48,726 nt of DNA from Flavobacteriales bacterium (lineage in GTDB: Bacteria; Bacteroidota; Bacteroidia; Flavobacteriales_F; PHOS-HE28). Where the stretch lies: NCBI GenBank assembly GCA_016788485.1, contig JAEUSV010000062.1, positions 1-48,726 on the forward strand. The letters run 5' to 3'. Position 1 is the first letter of the stretch; each line of letters opens with the position of its first letter. Below are positions 15,075 to 24,672 of the stretch, piece by piece. Both the position numbers and the translations under genes were made by a program. The notes below the pieces were generated by a model. That model searched no databases. It had not been told where the DNA came from and saw only the letters and a list, made by a program, of their open reading frames with translations.

Positions 15075-16381
15075 AGGGCCGGCACCAGCGTTTCAAGCTT
15101 CGTACCGCGGGAGCCCTTCACCAGGACCAGGTGTCCGGTGAGGGGCTTCTGCTTGAAGGCCTCCAATGCGGCGTTCGCATCAGGATAGGCGGTGATGCCC
15201 CTGCCGGCGAGCTCCACGAACTCGGGCCCCACGAACACAGCGTCGACGCCCAGCCGCTTCACCGCGTCCACGATGGCCTCATGCTCCGAACGGCTGTCGG
15301 CGCCCAGCTCCTTCATGCCGCCCAGGATGGCCAGCTTGGGCCGGTCCGTGCGCATCGCGGCGAAGTTCTCCAGGGCCACCTTCATGCTGCTGGGGTTCGC
15401 GTTGTAGGCGTCGAGCACCAGCTGGTTGCGGCCGGTGTCGCTGAACTGGCTGCGGTTGTTGCTGGGCGTGTACTCCTGCAGAGCGCCGGCGATCGCATCG
15501 TCGGCCACACCGAAGTGCTGGCCGATGCATACGGCGGCCAGCGCGTTCGGCGCGTTGTAGTCGCCGATCAACTTCATCACGATGTGGTAGTGCCCGTGCC
15601 ATCGGACGTCCTCGAACACGAGCTCCATGCCGGGCTCATCGCTCGCAAGGGCCTCACCGCTGGCATCGAAGTGCTCGTCACGCCCGTAGGTCACGCGCTT
15701 CAGGCCTTCGCTCTTCGCCATCAGCAGCGGGTCGTCGCCGTGCACGAAGAGGGTGCCGTTGTGCGCGCCGAGGAAGTCGTACAGCTCGGTCTTGGCCTTG
15801 ATCACGCCTTCGTAGCTGCCGAAGCCCTCGAGGTGCGCACGGCCGATGTTGGTGATGAGCCCGTGCGTGGGCTCGGCGATCCCCACCAGTTCGCGGATGT
15901 CGCCCACGTGGTTGGCGCCCATTTCGACGATGGCGATGCGATGCTCCGGCCTCAGGCGCAACAGGGTGAGGGGCACCCCGATGTGGTTGTTGAGGTTGCC
16001 CTCGGTGGCCAGCGTGGCCCGGTCGGTACTGAGCACGGCGTGCACCAGCTCCTTCGTGGTGGTCTTGCCGTTGGTGCCCGTGATGGCCACCACCGGGATG
16101 TCGAACGTGCGTCGGTGATGGCGTCCCAGTTCCTGCAGGGCCCGGAGCACGTCGGGCACGAGCAGGTAGCGGTCGTCGGTGGCCACGGATGGGTCGTCGA
16201 CCACGGCACAGCTGCAGCCTCCGGCCAGCGCCTGCGGGGCGAAGGCGTTCGCGTTGAAGTTCGGGCCCTTGAGCGCGAAGAACATGCCGCCCGGAAGCAG
16301 CTTGCGCGTATCGGTGCAGGCGCCCGTGGTGCGGAGGTAGCGGGCGTGGAGCTCGGCGGTGGTTCGGAACGCAGCGGACAT
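15071..16381 (-). CDS. murF: UDP-N-acetylmuramoyl-tripeptide--D-alanyl-D-alanine ligase
   Basis: Adds D-Ala-D-Ala to the UDP-MurNAc-tripeptide, the last cytoplasmic step of the peptidoglycan precursor. The protein has 436 residues. The N-terminal domain contains CTDTRKLLPGGMFFALKGPN for UDP binding. The central ATPase has VVAITGTNGKTTTKELVHAVL and ATEGNLNNHIGVPLTLL, followed by IVEMGANHVGDI. The C-terminal domain has LDAYNANPSSMKVALENF. It lies just downstream of gldJ, an order I recall from other flavobacteria. A hairpin separates the two, and its T-rich tail, TTCTTTTG, resembles a -7 box four bases before this ATG. Confidence 0.95.
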   Translation of the reverse strand: MSAAFRTTAELHARYLRTTGACTDTRKLLPGGMFFALKGPNFNANAFAPQALAGGCSCAVVDDPSVATDDRYLLVPDVLRALQELGRHHRRTFDIPVVAITGTNGKTTTKELVHAVLSTDRATLATEGNLNNHIGVPLTLLRLRPEHRIAIVEMGANHVGDIRELVGIAEPTHGLITNIGRAHLEGFGSYEGVIKAKTELYDFLGAHNGTLFVHGDDPLLMAKSEGLKRVTYGRDEHFDASGEALASDEPGMELVFEDVRWHGHYHIVMKLIGDYNAPNALAAVCIGQHFGVADDAIAGALQEYTPSNNRSQFSDTGRNQLVLDAYNANPSSMKVALENFAAMRTDRPKLAILGGMKELGADSRSEHEAIVDAVKRLGVDAVFVGPEFVELAGRGITAYPDANAALEAFKQKPLTGHLVLVKGSRGTKLETLVPAL

Positions 16382-16393
16382 GCACCAAAAGAA

Positions 16394-16418
16394 CGACCCC
16401 GGCGCAGGGCCGGGGTCG
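16394..16418 (-). terminator. Rho-independent terminator after gldJ
   Basis: On the minus strand CGACCCCGGC and GCCGGGGTCG pair over a five-base loop, followed by TTCTTTT. This is a 10-base-pair GC stem with a T-rich tail. The tail ends only a few bases before the murF ATG and may double as its -7 element. Confidence 0.75.
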
Positions 16419-16424
16419 CTTCGG

Positions 16425-16444
16425 GATCGTCAGTGCTGACGATC
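16425..16444. other. Second hairpin (palindrome) just after gldJ
   Basis: GATCGTCA and TGACGATC flank GTGC, making an 8-base-pair stem five bases beyond the gldJ stop. It stands immediately before the terminator hairpin on the gldJ transcript and could protect its 3' end. It is a near-perfect 20-base palindrome in DNA. Confidence 0.5.
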
Positions 16445-16449
16445 GGCGG

Positions 16450-18204
16450 TTACTTCTTGAGCTCCTTGCGGCGCTTCTCGTCGCCCAGGCCCACCGGGCT
16501 GCCCACGCGCGTCATGGCGCAACGGAAGCCGATGGTGGCGGTGCTCTGGCGCTCGTCGAGGTGGCGGCGGGTGCCGGGGTTCGCCCAGTAGATGCGGTCG
16601 GCCCAGCTGGCGCCCTTGTACACGCGGCTGTGGTCGTTCACCAGCGAGGTCTTGCCCCAGTCGTACATCGGGTTGCCCTCGAAGTCGGGCTGGTCGTAGT
16701 AGATGGAGCTCTCGAGGTCGCCGTCGCGGAAGTCGATGTTGTCGCTTTCGCGGTAGTTGCGGCGGTCGATGTTCTCCTCCACGGTCACGTTGCGGTATTG
16801 CACGTCACCCGGCTGGTCGCTCTGGTAGTCGCTAAGGCCGCTGAGCAGCTTGGGGCAGATCTCCAGGTCCTGGCCCTTGATCATGTCCACCATGTCCTGC
16901 ACGCGCTGCATGGCGGCGTCCTGCTTGCGGGTGTTGTTGAACTCGATGGCCTGGTCGATGGCGGTGATCAGGTCGTCGATGAGCTTGCCCTCCTCCTCGG
17001 TGGCCTTGCCCTGCATGCGGGTCTGGAACTCGGTGAGGAAGTACTTGATGCCGTCCACGTCGTAGATGACCTTGTCGTACTTGTCTTCGATGGCCCCGTC
17101 GCTGTTCAGCACCTTGGTCTTGAACACGTTGCCGCGGAAGGCGTTGAAGTCGTCCTTGTCCTCGGGGCTCAGCGGGCGGTACACGTCCATCACCCACTCG
17201 CTCACGTTGCCGGCCATGTTGTACAGGCCGTAGTCATTGGGCCAGTAGCTGAACACGGGGGCGGTGACGTCGGCATTGTCGTTCAGGCTGCCGGCCACAC
17301 CCATGTAGTCACCACGACCGCGCATGAAGTTGCCGCGGAAGTCACCATAGAAGGCACCGCCTTTCTTGCGGCTGTCGTAACGCACCCAGTGGCCGTTCCA
17401 GGGGTAGATGCGGCGCTCCACCACGCGCTCGTCGATGCTGTTGCCCACCAGACCGTAGGCGGCGTACTCCCACTCGGCCTCGGTCGGCAGGCGGTAGCGG
17501 GGCAGCAGGATCCCGTCCTCCATGCGCACGTTGCGCGTGTCGCGGTTGGGGTTGAAATCCTGCACGCCGTCCACCTTTTTGCCGCTCTCGTACTGGGCGG
17601 CCAGGTAGGCGTCGGTGGTGAAGTGGTCCTCGTTGATCTGGTTGGGGTAGTGCTCGAAGAGGCCCTCACGGATGAGGATCAGCTCGTTCACGCGGTCCGT
17701 GCGCCAGGCGCAGAAGTCATTCGCCTGGAGCCAGTTCACGCCCACGACCGGGTAATCGCGGTAGGCGGGGTGGCGGAGGTAGTATTCCACCTTGGGCTCG
17801 TTGAATGCCAGCTTGCCGCGCCACACGAGGGTGTCGGGCAGGGCCTTCTTGTAGATCTCGGGGTAATCGGCCCCGAACACGCGGTCGATCCAGTAGAGGT
17901 ACTCAAGCCAGTAGAAATTGGTCACCTCCGTCTCGTCCATGTAGAAGGAGGAAACGGTGACCGTGCGGGGGATGTGGTCCCACTCGTGCAGCAGGTCGTC
18001 GGTGATGCGGCCCATGGTGAACTGGCCGCCCTCGATGAGCACCAGGCCCGGACCGGTCTCCTGCTCCTCGAACGCGGCCTTCTCGAAGCCTCCGTTCTTG
18101 GAGTCGTTGTAGTTCCAGCCCGTGGCGCCGCTCTTCTCGAACTGGCAGGAGCTCAGCAGCAGCGCGCCTAGCGCTGCCAGAGCCATTGTCCTTGCGGGGT
18201 TCAT
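16450..18204 (-). CDS. gldJ: Gliding motility lipoprotein GldJ
   Basis: An outer-membrane lipoprotein of the gliding/type IX secretion machinery, related to sulfatase-modifying-factor (FGE-sulfatase) domains. The 584-residue protein has a lipoprotein signal (ALGALLLSSC, the lipobox Cys near residue 20), then the FGE-like domain with LVLIEGGQFTMG, YMDETEVTNFYWLEYLYW, YPVVGVNWLQANDFCAWRT, YRLPTEAEWEYAAYG and NMAGNVSEWVMDVY. The closing part is GASWADRIYWANPGTRR and IGFRCAMTRVG. The ATG giving MNPARTM is preferred over an upstream GTG. It follows the porP/sprF-family gene closely on the same strand. Confidence 0.95.
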   Translation of the reverse strand: MNPARTMALAALGALLLSSCQFEKSGATGWNYNDSKNGGFEKAAFEEQETGPGLVLIEGGQFTMGRITDDLLHEWDHIPRTVTVSSFYMDETEVTNFYWLEYLYWIDRVFGADYPEIYKKALPDTLVWRGKLAFNEPKVEYYLRHPAYRDYPVVGVNWLQANDFCAWRTDRVNELILIREGLFEHYPNQINEDHFTTDAYLAAQYESGKKVDGVQDFNPNRDTRNVRMEDGILLPRYRLPTEAEWEYAAYGLVGNSIDERVVERRIYPWNGHWVRYDSRKKGGAFYGDFRGNFMRGRGDYMGVAGSLNDNADVTAPVFSYWPNDYGLYNMAGNVSEWVMDVYRPLSPEDKDDFNAFRGNVFKTKVLNSDGAIEDKYDKVIYDVDGIKYFLTEFQTRMQGKATEEEGKLIDDLITAIDQAIEFNNTRKQDAAMQRVQDMVDMIKGQDLEICPKLLSGLSDYQSDQPGDVQYRNVTVEENIDRRNYRESDNIDFRDGDLESSIYYDQPDFEGNPMYDWGKTSLVNDHSRVYKGASWADRIYWANPGTRRHLDERQSTATIGFRCAMTRVGSPVGLGDEKRRKELKK

Positions 18205-18235
18205 GGTGTTCACTGGTTCTCGGGTTGCAGGAGGA

Positions 18236-19213
18236 TCAGAAGGTCGGGCAGGCCACTTGGCGGAACCGGCGCTTCTTGGGTTTGCAATTGAACTGGAGCT
18301 GGAGGCTCACTTCGTGCGAACCGGCGGTCGCGGTGGTGAGCTTGCTCGTGGTGACATCGTAGCTGTAACCGAACTTCAGCTTGTCCGTCTGGAAGCCGAT
18401 CAGAGCTATGAACGCATCGCGGGTGCGATACCATACACCGGCCGTGATCGGACCCTGGTCCAGGTAGAGGCCCAGGTTGAGCTGGCGGAACTCGGCCTGC
18501 TGCTGGTAGAGCACGTTGGGGCTGATGCGGGTCTTGGGCCGGCCGTACTTGCCGCGCATGCCCAAGGGAATGGCCGCGCCCGCGTGGGCGGTGAGCTTCA
18601 TGGGCAGCTTGCTGGTGCCCACGATCAGCGATTCGTTCGGCTCGGTGAGGTGGTGCGCCGCGAAACCGGCGTAGATGATGTCCGTGTAGCCCAGGATGCC
18701 GGCGGAGAAATCGGCGTTGCCCACGCTGCCGCCGCGCGGCACATCGTTGGTGTTGTAGATGAAGCCCCGGCGCGGGTCGATCTGGTCGCCGAAGGTGAGC
18801 TTGCTCCAATCCAGCGACTTCTGGAAGTAAGTGGCCTGGAAGCCCGCCTTGATGGAGAACTTGCGGGTGATGGCCTGTTGGTAGGAATAGATACCGCTGA
18901 CGGTGGTCGTGTTCAGGGTGCCCTTGCCGGCCTGGTCGTTGGTGACCAGCAGGCCGAGGCCGCCGTTGAGACCGTCCACGTGCTGGTCGTAGCTGGCGCT
19001 CGTGGTGACGAAGGTGCCCGTGAGGGCGGGCCACTGGTTGCGGTAGTTCAGCACCACGCGTGGGCAGCGCGCCGTACCAGCGAACGCGGGGTTCAGGTAC
19101 AGCGGGTTCGCGTAGAACTGCGTGAACTGCGGGTCCTGCGCGGCGCATTCCACGATGGAAACGAACACCAGCGCGGCCATACAGGCCACCCTGGCTGAAA
19201 GGCGTTCAGTCAT
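18236..19213 (-). CDS. PorP/SprF family type IX secretion membrane protein
   Basis: An outer-membrane barrel of the PorP/SprF family, which works with T9SS motor or adhesin components. The 325-residue protein has a signal peptide (about residues 1-25, ending in ECAAQ) and the family opening DPQFTQFYANPLYLNPAFAG. Then come YRNQWPAL and repeated beta strands such as GGLGLLVTNDQAG and FKAGFQATYF-like segments, and the N-terminal third is the most typical. I chose MTERLSARVAC; an ATG three codons earlier is possible. A near -7 box, TATACTTG, lies 33 bases upstream. Only 31 bases separate its stop from the gldJ ATG, so the pair is probably one unit. Confidence 0.9.
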   Translation of the reverse strand: MTERLSARVACMAALVFVSIVECAAQDPQFTQFYANPLYLNPAFAGTARCPRVVLNYRNQWPALTGTFVTTSASYDQHVDGLNGGLGLLVTNDQAGKGTLNTTTVSGIYSYQQAITRKFSIKAGFQATYFQKSLDWSKLTFGDQIDPRRGFIYNTNDVPRGGSVGNADFSAGILGYTDIIYAGFAAHHLTEPNESLIVGTSKLPMKLTAHAGAAIPLGMRGKYGRPKTRISPNVLYQQQAEFRQLNLGLYLDQGPITAGVWYRTRDAFIALIGFQTDKLKFGYSYDVTTSKLTTATAGSHEVSLQLQFNCKPKKRRFRQVACPTF

Positions 19214-19350
19214 GCTCACCATCGATCGGTACACCAGTGCAAGCGCCAAGTATACGAAGCCCCCGGTCTTCAGGTTCGCACTACCCTCGCGGCAATAAAA
19301 CGGAACCATGCCCGTTGGTCGTGTGTTCTGAAGACAAGGGCCGAAGGTAG

Positions 19351-19358
19351 TATTTTCG
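19351..19358 (+). promoter_or_regulatory. -7 box of porU
   Basis: TATTTTCG fits TAnnTTCG and ends 34 bases before the porU ATG in the divergent spacer between the porP/sprF-family gene and porU. No -33 TTG at proper spacing was found. Confidence 0.45.
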
Positions 19359-19392
19359 GCCGATCCTGTTGAAAACCTGTTAGCAGCTGTTC

Positions 19393-22300
19393 ATGATGCG
19401 GTCCACCGCCCTCGTCCTTTTCGCTTGCCTGGCCTTGATCCCAGAGGTTTTCGGTCAACAGGTCCGCTCCCGGCAGGTGGCGTGGCGCCAACCTGTCCAG
19501 GAAGGGGGGGCGACCGCCCAGAAAGGGGGGGGAGGCCCCCTCTTCGAAGGGGCCCAGCTCGACCCTGACCGGAGCGACCTTCCTTACCTGCACGAGAGCA
19601 TCCCCCTGCGGGCCAACGTCACCGGCTTCACCGCCTATGTGCGTGATGCGGTCTATGCCCCCCTCACCGGCCAGGAGGTGGCCCAGTTGCCCGGCCTGGG
19701 CACCGTGACCCTTGGTGAGGCCGAGGTGCGCTCCCGCCTGGCCCGCCACCGCAAGCAGCCTGTGGCCCAGGTGGATATCGTGCCCTTCCGGCGGAACACC
19801 GGCACCGGCGCCTATGAGCGGCTCGTGAGCTACCGCATCGACCTGGTTGAGGAGGTGGGCGGCGGCATCGCGGGGGCGCCCCGTGCTGGGACCTACCCGG
19901 CCAACAGCCGCATGGCCTCCGGGGAATGGTACCGGTTCACCGTCCACCAGGACGGGGTGTACCGGGTCACCTACGAGTTCCTGCAGGAGCTCGGTGTCTC
20001 GGGGCCCGTGGCCAGCGACCAGCTCAACATCTACGGCAACCACGAAGGCATGCTGCCCTTCACCAACAGCGCCATGCGCCCCACCGATGTGCTGCCGAAC
20101 GCGATCGAGGTGGTGGATGGCGGTGACGGACAGTTCGGCCCCGGCGACCACCTGCTCTTCTTCGCGAGCGATGCGCAGCGTTGGCAGGGAGGGGGGAGCG
20201 GCTGTGGCCCCTGGTCGCATGTGAAGAACGTGTACAGCGATTCGGCCAGCTATTTCGTGGGCATCGGGGTCGACCCGCCCAAGCGTGTGCAGAACGCCGC
20301 CCTTTCGCAGGACCCCGCCACCGTGCAGGTGACGGCCTTCGACGACCGCCAGTTCCAGGACCGCGACCTGGTGAACCTGATCAAGACCGGCCGCACCTGG
20401 TACGCCGAGACCTTTGACAACGTCACCACCTACACCTACAGCTTCGACATGCCCTACCTGCGGGCCGACGACAGCGTGCGGGTGGTGTTCGATGGGGCCT
20501 CGCGCACAGTGGGCACGAGCAATGCCAGCACCTTCTCCCTCAGCGGCAGCGGCCTGCAGGCCACCTTCTCCGAGACCGGCGTGCCAAGCAACTACAACAG
20601 CATCTACGCGCGCCCCTTCACCCGTTGCTTCACCTTCCGGCCCACGAACAGCACGCTCACCTTCACCGTGAGCTTCGACAAGTTCGACCCGGTGACCAGC
20701 CTGGCGTGGATGAACTACCTGGAGGTGTTCGGCCGCCGCGACCTGAAGATGGTGGGCAACCAGCTCCTCTTCCAGGACCCCGCCTCGGTGGGTGCCGGAC
20801 AGGTGGCGGAGTACTCCCTGGACCTGGCCCAGAGCGTGCACCGCGTGTGGGATGTGACCGACCCCTTGAACGTGCGCAATGTGGCCTACAGCGATGGCGG
20901 CGCGGTGAAGACCTGGCGCATGGCCGCGGATACCCTGCACCATTTCGTCGCCTTCCGCAACAGCGGCTACCTCGCCCCCAAGGCCGTGGGCCGCGTGGCC
21001 AACCAGGACCTGCACGCCACGGCGGTACCCACCGACATGGTGATCGTGTGCCCCGACCCCTTCCGCTCGCAGGCCGAACGGCTGGCCGAGCGCAGGATCT
21101 CCGAAGGGATCAGCGTGCGCATCGTCTCGCCCCAGGAGGTGTTCAACGAGTTCAGCAGCGGCCAGCGCGATGCCACCGCCATCAAGCGGTACATGAAGAT
21201 GCTGTACGACCGCGCCGGCGCCGATCCCCTGCAGATGCCGCGCTACCTGCTGCTCTTCGGTGACGGGTCGTACAACAACATCAACCTCTCGGTCAACAAC
21301 CAGAACTGGATCCCCAGCTACCAGACGGCCGTTTCCACCGACCCCACGCGCTCGTACACCAGCGACGACTACTTCGCGCTGCTGGATGATGCCGAAGGCG
21401 AGAACACCTTCGACCTCACGGACATCGGTGTGGGCCGTTTCCCGGTGAGCTCACTGGAGCAGGCGCGCCAGATGGTGGACAAGGTGTTGAACTACGACAG
21501 GCTCTCCCTGCTGGCCAGCTCCGAGGGCGCGCAGTGCTCGATCGGCAACGACGCGGGGCTGAGCGACTGGCGCAATTGGGTGATGTTCGTGAGCGACGAC
21601 CAGGAAGGCGACAGCTTCGAGGGGGCCGTGCACATGAGCCAGAGCGATGGCCTGGCCACCACCGTGGAGGTGGAGCATCCGCGTTTCAACATCAACAAGG
21701 TGTACCTCGATGCGTACACCCAGTACAGCACCCCGGGCGGCGAGCGCTACCCCGATGCCCAGAACGAGGTGCGGGAGCGGGTGGAGAAGGGCCTGCTGCT
21801 GGTGAACTACACCGGCCACGGCGGTGAGGTGGGCTGGGCCCATGAGCGGCTCCTCGATGTGAACACGATCCTGGGCTGGTCCAACCTGGAGCGGCTGCCG
21901 CTGTTCATGACGGCCACCTGTGAGTTCACCCGCTGGGACGACCCCGCGCGCACTTCGGCCGGAGAGTTCGTGTTCCTCAATCCCGAGGGTGGCGGCATCG
22001 CGCTCATGAGCACCACCCGCCTGGCCTTCAGCACCCAGAACTACGCACTGGCGCAGTACTTCTACGACCACGTGTTCGATGAGCTCGATGAGCACGGCCG
22101 CACCAACTGCCTGGGCGACATCTACCGCCGCACCAAGGTGGACATCACCACCGCGCAGGGCAACCAGACCAACCACCGCAACTTCGTGCTGATCGGCGAT
22201 CCCAGCATGCGCCTGGCGCAGCCCGAGGCCAAGGCCGTGATCACGGCCATCACCGACACGCTCGGGAACCCCGTGGACACCATCTCGGCGCTTGCCACGG

Positions 22301-23301
22301 TGCGCATCACCGGCCAGGTGGTGGACGACAACGACCAGGTGATCACCGGCTTCAACGGTCAGGTGGTGCCCACGGTGTTCGACAAGAAGGTGAACGTGAG
22401 CACGCTCACCAACGACGGGGGCTCCCCCTTCAACTTCCAGCTGCGCAAGAACATCATCTATCGCGGGCGGGCCACGGTGACCAACGGCCAGTTCAGCTTC
22501 ACCTTCGTGGTGCCCAAGGACATCCAGTACCAGGTGGGACCTGGCCGGGTGAGCGTGTACGCCGAGAGCGCCTCCATGAACGCATCCGGCTACACCAACG
22601 ACCCGCTGGTGGGCGGCACCGCCACCAACGTGATCGCCGACGAGGAGGGACCGCGCATCGAGCTCTACCTCAACGACGACCGTTTCGTGCCGGGCGGCAT
22701 CACCGACGAGACCCCGCTGCTCTTCGCCAAGCTCTTCGACGATAACGGGATCAACACGCTGGGCAACAGCATCGGGCACGACATCGTGGCGGTGCTCGAC
22801 GAGAACACGGACCAGGCGGTGGTGCTGAACGACCGTTACGAGGCCGACCTCGACACCTACAAGAGCGGCAAGGTGCGCTACCGGTTCAGCGACCTGGCCG
22901 AGGGCCCGCACACCCTGAGCCTGAAGGCGTGGGACGTGTTCAACAACAGCAGTACCCGCACCACCGAGTTCGTGGTGGCGCCCAGCGCCGAGCTCGCCCT
23001 GGAGCACGTGCTCAACTACCCCAATCCGTTCACCACCCGCACCGAGTTCTACTTCGAGCACAACAGGCCCTGTTCCACCATCGACGTGCAGGTGCAGGTG
23101 TTCACGGTGAGCGGCCGTCTGGTGAAGACCATCGACCGCACGCTCACCTGCGACGGGTTCCGCAGCGAACCGCTGGCCTGGGACGGCCTGGACGACCAGG
23201 GCGACAAGCTGGCGCGCGGGGTCTACGTGTACCGCCTGGCCATCCGCACGGAGCAGGGCGAGCGCGCGGACAAGTTCGAGAAGCTCGTGATCCTGCGCTG
23301 A
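19393..23301 (+). CDS. porU: Type IX secretion system sortase PorU (gingipain-like C25 peptidase)
   Basis: A cell-surface sortase that cleaves the C-terminal signal of T9SS cargo and attaches it to the outer membrane. The 1302-residue protein has a signal peptide ending near VFGQQ, an N-terminal beta region, and the C25 domain with YLLLFGDGSYNNIN and DIGVGRFPVSSLEQARQMVDK. The catalytic His809 is in NYTGHGGEVGW and Cys843 in LFMTATCEF. After Ig-like regions it ends with a type A-like C-terminal domain (LNYPNPFTTRTEFYF and GVYVYRLAIRT). The N terminus holds G7 and G8 tracts coding for glycines. It is followed by porV, the usual partner. Confidence 0.95.
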   Translation: MMRSTALVLFACLALIPEVFGQQVRSRQVAWRQPVQEGGATAQKGGGGPLFEGAQLDPDRSDLPYLHESIPLRANVTGFTAYVRDAVYAPLTGQEVAQLPGLGTVTLGEAEVRSRLARHRKQPVAQVDIVPFRRNTGTGAYERLVSYRIDLVEEVGGGIAGAPRAGTYPANSRMASGEWYRFTVHQDGVYRVTYEFLQELGVSGPVASDQLNIYGNHEGMLPFTNSAMRPTDVLPNAIEVVDGGDGQFGPGDHLLFFASDAQRWQGGGSGCGPWSHVKNVYSDSASYFVGIGVDPPKRVQNAALSQDPATVQVTAFDDRQFQDRDLVNLIKTGRTWYAETFDNVTTYTYSFDMPYLRADDSVRVVFDGASRTVGTSNASTFSLSGSGLQATFSETGVPSNYNSIYARPFTRCFTFRPTNSTLTFTVSFDKFDPVTSLAWMNYLEVFGRRDLKMVGNQLLFQDPASVGAGQVAEYSLDLAQSVHRVWDVTDPLNVRNVAYSDGGAVKTWRMAADTLHHFVAFRNSGYLAPKAVGRVANQDLHATAVPTDMVIVCPDPFRSQAERLAERRISEGISVRIVSPQEVFNEFSSGQRDATAIKRYMKMLYDRAGADPLQMPRYLLLFGDGSYNNINLSVNNQNWIPSYQTAVSTDPTRSYTSDDYFALLDDAEGENTFDLTDIGVGRFPVSSLEQARQMVDKVLNYDRLSLLASSEGAQCSIGNDAGLSDWRNWVMFVSDDQEGDSFEGAVHMSQSDGLATTVEVEHPRFNINKVYLDAYTQYSTPGGERYPDAQNEVRERVEKGLLLVNYTGHGGEVGWAHERLLDVNTILGWSNLERLPLFMTATCEFTRWDDPARTSAGEFVFLNPEGGGIALMSTTRLAFSTQNYALAQYFYDHVFDELDEHGRTNCLGDIYRRTKVDITTAQGNQTNHRNFVLIGDPSMRLAQPEAKAVITAITDTLGNPVDTISALATVRITGQVVDDNDQVITGFNGQVVPTVFDKKVNVSTLTNDGGSPFNFQLRKNIIYRGRATVTNGQFSFTFVVPKDIQYQVGPGRVSVYAESASMNASGYTNDPLVGGTATNVIADEEGPRIELYLNDDRFVPGGITDETPLLFAKLFDDNGINTLGNSIGHDIVAVLDENTDQAVVLNDRYEADLDTYKSGKVRYRFSDLAEGPHTLSLKAWDVFNNSSTRTTEFVVAPSAELALEHVLNYPNPFTTRTEFYFEHNRPCSTIDVQVQVFTVSGRLVKTIDRTLTCDGFRSEPLAWDGLDDQGDKLARGVYVYRLAIRTEQGERADKFEKLVILR

Positions 23302-23339
23302 GCCGTTGCCCTTACACAATAAGCCCCGGGGCCGCCCCG

Positions 23340-23347
23340 TATATTTG
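23340..23347 (+). promoter_or_regulatory. -7 box of porV
   Basis: TATATTTG matches TAnnTTTG and ends 26 bases before the porV ATG, within the 72-base porU-porV spacer. porV may therefore be transcribed separately as well as with porU. Confidence 0.5.
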
Positions 23348-23373
23348 CCGTCCTTTTCCCTTACCCTCACCGC

Positions 23374-24672
23374 ATGAACCTCATGTCCATCCGCCGGGGC
23401 CTCCCCATGCTCGCGATCGCCGCGACCGGCCCGCTCGCCGCACAGGTGAGCACAGGCTGCGTCAACGAGCTCTCCGGACAGGAGTGTGACCAGCAGCTCA
23501 ACACCATCACCACGGCGGTGCCCTTCCTCATGATCTCCCCCGATTCCCGGGCGGGCGGCATGGGCGATGGTGGTGTGGCTGTGAGCGCCGACGCCAACGC
23601 CCTGCACTGGAACCCCAGCAAGCTGGTGTTCGCCGAGGATGAGAGCGAGTTCCGCATGTCCTACTCGCCCTGGCTGCGCAACCTGGTGCCCGACATGAGC
23701 CTGGCCTACCTGGCCGCCTACAAGCGGCTGGCCAACGGTCGCTCGGCCGTGGGTGGCTCCCTGCGTTACTTCAACCTGGGCAGCATCCAGTTCACCGATG
23801 TGAACGGCCAGCCAATCCGCGATTTCAAGCCGGCGGAGTTCGCGGTGGACATCACCCTCTCGCAGAAGCTCAGCGACAAGACCGCCGGTGGCATCAGCCT
23901 GCGCTACATCAACAGCAACCTCACCGGCGGCCTCAACGTGAGCGGCGCCAATACCAAGGCCGGGCAGAGCATCGCCGCCGACCTCTCGTTCTATTACATC
24001 AAGGACGACTTCCGCTTCGGTGAGAAGGACGGGGAGTTCGCCTTCGGGGTGAACGTGTCCAACATCGGCGCCAAGATGTCCTATTCAGATGCCGCCAAGG
24101 AGGACTTCATTCCCATCAACCTGCGTCTCGGGCCCCGCTTCACCATCGACCTGGACGACTACAACAGCCTCACCTGGAACCTGGACATCAACAAGCTGCT
24201 GGTGCCCACGCCCCCGGTGTACCTGATCGACAGCGCGGGCACGGTGGTCACCGATGACCAGGGCAACCTGGTGATCGCCAGCGGCAAGGACCCCAACCGG
24301 GGCGTGGCCGCGGGCATGTTCGGTTCGTTCACCGATGCGCCGGGCGTGGTGTACTATGATGAGGCCGGCAACCCCCAGGTGGAGTCGGGCAGCATCGCCC
24401 GCGAGGAGTTCCGCGAGATCAACTTCGGCACCGGCTTCGAGTACTGGTACGCCAAGCAGTTCGCCTTCCGCGGCGGCTACTTCTGGGAGCACTACACCAA
24501 GGGCAACCGCAAGTACGTGACGCTGGGCGCCGGCCTGCGCTACAAGGTGTTCTCGCTCGACCTGAGCTACCTGATCGCCAACACGCAGCGCAGCCCGCTG
24601 GCGAACACCTTGCGCTTCACGCTGGGCTTCAACTTCGACGGCAAGAAGAAGAAGTCCGAAGCCGTCGAATGA
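23374..24672 (+). CDS. porV: Type IX secretion system outer membrane protein PorV (LptO)
   Basis: An outer-membrane FadL-like barrel that binds cargo leaving the SprA/Sov translocon and passes it to PorU. The 432-residue protein has a signal peptide ending near PLAAQ, then the family segment [28 protein letters not shown] block at about residues 50-73, ALHWNPSKL and [19 protein letters not shown]. The C-terminal strands end [14 protein letters not shown]. Its last codon and stop overlap the ispF start as ATGA, so the two are translationally coupled although functionally unrelated. Confidence 0.95.
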   Translation: MNLMSIRRGLPMLAIAATGPLAAQVSTGCVNELSGQECDQQLNTITTAVPFLMISPDSRAGGMGDGGVAVSADANALHWNPSKLVFAEDESEFRMSYSPWLRNLVPDMSLAYLAAYKRLANGRSAVGGSLRYFNLGSIQFTDVNGQPIRDFKPAEFAVDITLSQKLSDKTAGGISLRYINSNLTGGLNVSGANTKAGQSIAADLSFYYIKDDFRFGEKDGEFAFGVNVSNIGAKMSYSDAAKEDFIPINLRLGPRFTIDLDDYNSLTWNLDINKLLVPTPPVYLIDSAGTVVTDDQGNLVIASGKDPNRGVAAGMFGSFTDAPGVVYYDEAGNPQVESGSIAREEFREINFGTGFEYWYAKQFAFRGGYFWEHYTKGNRKYVTLGAGLRYKVFSLDLSYLIANTQRSPLANTLRFTLGFNFDGKKKKSEAVE

